Origin: QHBQ01 sp038230695
GTDB lineage: Bacteria > Chloroflexota > Chloroflexia > QHBQ01
DNA: 14,705 nt
Reading direction: 5' to 3'
Assembly: GCA_038230695.1 (NCBI GenBank)
Contig: JBBRMT010000107.1
Location: 1-14,705, forward strand
The notes beneath the pieces were generated by a model. It was not told the DNA's origin and did not search any database. It saw only the letters and a program-made list of their open reading frames with translations. Position numbers and translations under genes: made by a program. Positions 13,690 through 14,705 of the stretch are shown here, piece after piece (position 1 is the first letter of the stretch; each line of letters begins with the position of its first letter).

Positions 13690-14205
13690 ATGGTCCTCCC
13701 CAAAGACCGCGACCCCCGCTTCATCACCATCCGCCGCGGGGGGACGCTCACGGACTCCGACCATCGGCTCCTGGCTTTGTGGGCGGCCGCGTGTGCAGAG
13801 CACGTTCTGCACCTCTTCGAGTCGGTGCAGCCCTCGGATCCGCGCCCCCGCCAGGCGATCGAGCAGACTCGGGCATGGGTGCGCGGCGAGATCAGGATGT
13901 CTCAGTCCCGCGCAGCGGGTGGCCATGCCATGGCTGCGGCAAGAGAGTTGAGCGGAGCCGCCAGGCACGCCGCATATGCTGCCGGCCAGGCGGCAGTGGT
14001 GGCGCATGTCGCCGCACACGAACTCGGTGCTGCGGCCTACGCGATCAAGGCCACGCGGGCGGCCGCCCCCGGAGGCGAGGGTGAGAGCGTCGGCAGGCTC
14101 GAGTGCCGTTGGCAGCGCGAACAGCTCCCGGATGCGATTCGCGAACTCGTCCTGGAGGATCAGCGGTTGCGAAACGAGATCTGCTGGTCGGTGTTCGACT
14201 GCTGA
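13690..14205 (+). CDS. Imm-5-like putative immunity protein
   Basis: The protein has 171 residues from the ATG at 13690 with AAAGGG about 8 nt upstream; earlier in-frame starts lack one. The sequence (DPRFITIRRGGTLTDSDHR, LALWAAACAEHVLHLFE, PRQAIEQTRAWVRGEI, SQSRAAGGHAMAAARE, VVAHVAAHELGAAAYAI) matches what I recall as the 'putative immunity protein' family with an Imm-5-like, Ala-rich all-helical fold. Such proteins are predicted to neutralise polymorphic toxins. No toxin gene is adjacent, so the role is unproven here. It is very Ala/Arg-rich and may have been acquired from a high-GC donor. It ends 27 bp before the oxidoreductase gene and could be co-transcribed with it. Confidence 0.75.
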   Translation: MVLPKDRDPRFITIRRGGTLTDSDHRLLALWAAACAEHVLHLFESVQPSDPRPRQAIEQTRAWVRGEIRMSQSRAAGGHAMAAARELSGAARHAAYAAGQAAVVAHVAAHELGAAAYAIKATRAAAPGGEGESVGRLECRWQREQLPDAIRELVLEDQRLRNEICWSVFDC

Positions 14206-14232
14206 CGGCCCAAAGTAGAGGAGAAATAGCAA

Positions 14233-14705
14233 ATGAAGATGGGACTGCGTGCGCCGATGTTCACCTACCCCGAAGGCGCAGGGGTGATTGGCGAACGATT
14301 TGGCGGCATGGCGCAAGAGGCCGAGGCAGCAGGGTTCTACAGCTTCTGGGTAATGGACCACTTCTTCCAGATCGGCAACTTTGGCCCGAAGGAGCGGGAG
14401 ATGCTGGAGGGTTATAGCGCGCTCACATACGCGGCGGCCCTCACCAGCAAGGTGAAGCTTGGCACGCTGGTGACGGGCGTAACTTATCGCTATCCCGCCA
14501 TATTGGTCAAGACGGTGACGACGCTGGATGTGCTGAGTCGCGGGCGAGCCTACTTTGGGGTGGGCGCGGCCTGGAACGAGGTGGAACACAAGGCGCTGGA
14601 TGTGCCGTTTCCGCCACTGAAACAGCGGTTCGAGATGCTGGAAGACACCTTGCAGATGGCGCTACAGATGTGGCAGGGTGAAGCCAGACCGTTCGAGGGC
14701 AAGCA
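14233..14705 (+). CDS. LLM-class F420-dependent oxidoreductase, N-terminal part (runs off the right edge)
   Basis: The first 157 codons are present. The ATG at 14233 has AGAGGAG about 9 nt upstream. The start MKMGLRAPMFTYP, then AEAAGFYSFWVMDHFFQI, EMLEGYSALTYAAALTS, VKLGTLVTGVTYRYPAIL, VTTLDVLSRGRAYFGVGAAWNEVEH and LKQRFEMLEDTLQMALQMW are the family landmarks of luciferase-like (TIM-barrel) enzymes that use coenzyme F420 (TIGR03560-type). They cover the first half of the usual length of about 310-320 residues. The organic substrate cannot be told from sequence. F420 use is common in Actinobacteria and Chloroflexota, supporting the taxonomic guess. Confidence 0.92.
   Translation, partial: MKMGLRAPMFTYPEGAGVIGERFGGMAQEAEAAGFYSFWVMDHFFQIGNFGPKEREMLEGYSALTYAAALTSKVKLGTLVTGVTYRYPAILVKTVTTLDVLSRGRAYFGVGAAWNEVEHKALDVPFPPLKQRFEMLEDTLQMALQMWQGEARPFEGK

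Noticed and set aside
13480..14589. A 369-codon open frame on the minus strand
   Set aside because: It runs antisense through the end of permease 2, the immunity-like gene and the oxidoreductase, all of which show clear family patterns on the plus strand. The minus-strand translation shows no recognisable domain.

Overview
The window looks like a chromosomal segment of a GC-rich bacterium, most likely a member of the Chloroflexota. This is an inference from gene content (an F420-type LLM oxidoreductase, a GAF/GAF/HisKA_2 sensor kinase, an ECF sigma factor paired with a membrane kelch protein, a GT-C-like membrane protein) and from the abundance of palindromic intergenic repeats. No rRNA or tRNA gene, CRISPR array or transposase gene was seen.

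Region 1 (1-4000, leftward genes). A group-IV (ECF) sigma factor at 3023-2424 overlaps by ATGA a 469-residue protein that I read as its membrane-anchored regulator: a short cytoplasmic segment, one transmembrane helix, a Pro/Thr linker and a six-bladed kelch propeller outside the cell. Further left is the start of a secreted kelch paralogue (464 to beyond base 1) that has a signal peptide instead of the cytoplasmic part. Upstream of the intact sigma gene is a second, damaged ECF sigma gene (about 3968-3426). It runs out of homology just after its region 4 helix-turn-helix and is joined to the 3' end of an unrelated membrane-protein gene, DUF998-like.

Region 2 (repeats). A family of about 74-bp tandemly repeated, hairpin-bearing units occupies 615-916, 4025-4504 and about 4920-5202. 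The first two are composite: one sub-type array, a shared connector, then an array of a second sub-type pointing the other way. They lie in opposite orientation on the two sides of the sigma/kelch region. A small DUF559 (PD-(D/E)XK-type) nuclease gene at 4879-4499 sits between the second and third loci, and its stop codon lies in repeat sequence. Degenerate relatives of the unit occur near 10180 and 12550.

Region 3 (5243-9283). A polytopic GT-C-like membrane protein (leftward) and a cytoplasmic hybrid GAF/GAF/HisKA_2/HATPase kinase (rightward) are divergently transcribed. Their promoters share one palindromic TATAATTATA -10 block at 7059-7068.

Region 4 (9284-10085). A higBA-type toxin-antitoxin pair has its own strong promoter and palindromes suited to autorepression.

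Region 5 (10250-13586). An ABC-2 exporter is encoded by one ATPase and two permease genes, all rightward. They are separated by spacers full of heptamer repeats and small inverted repeats.

Region 6 (13690-end). A lone Imm-5-like putative immunity protein is followed by the first 157 codons of an F420-dependent LLM-class oxidoreductase.
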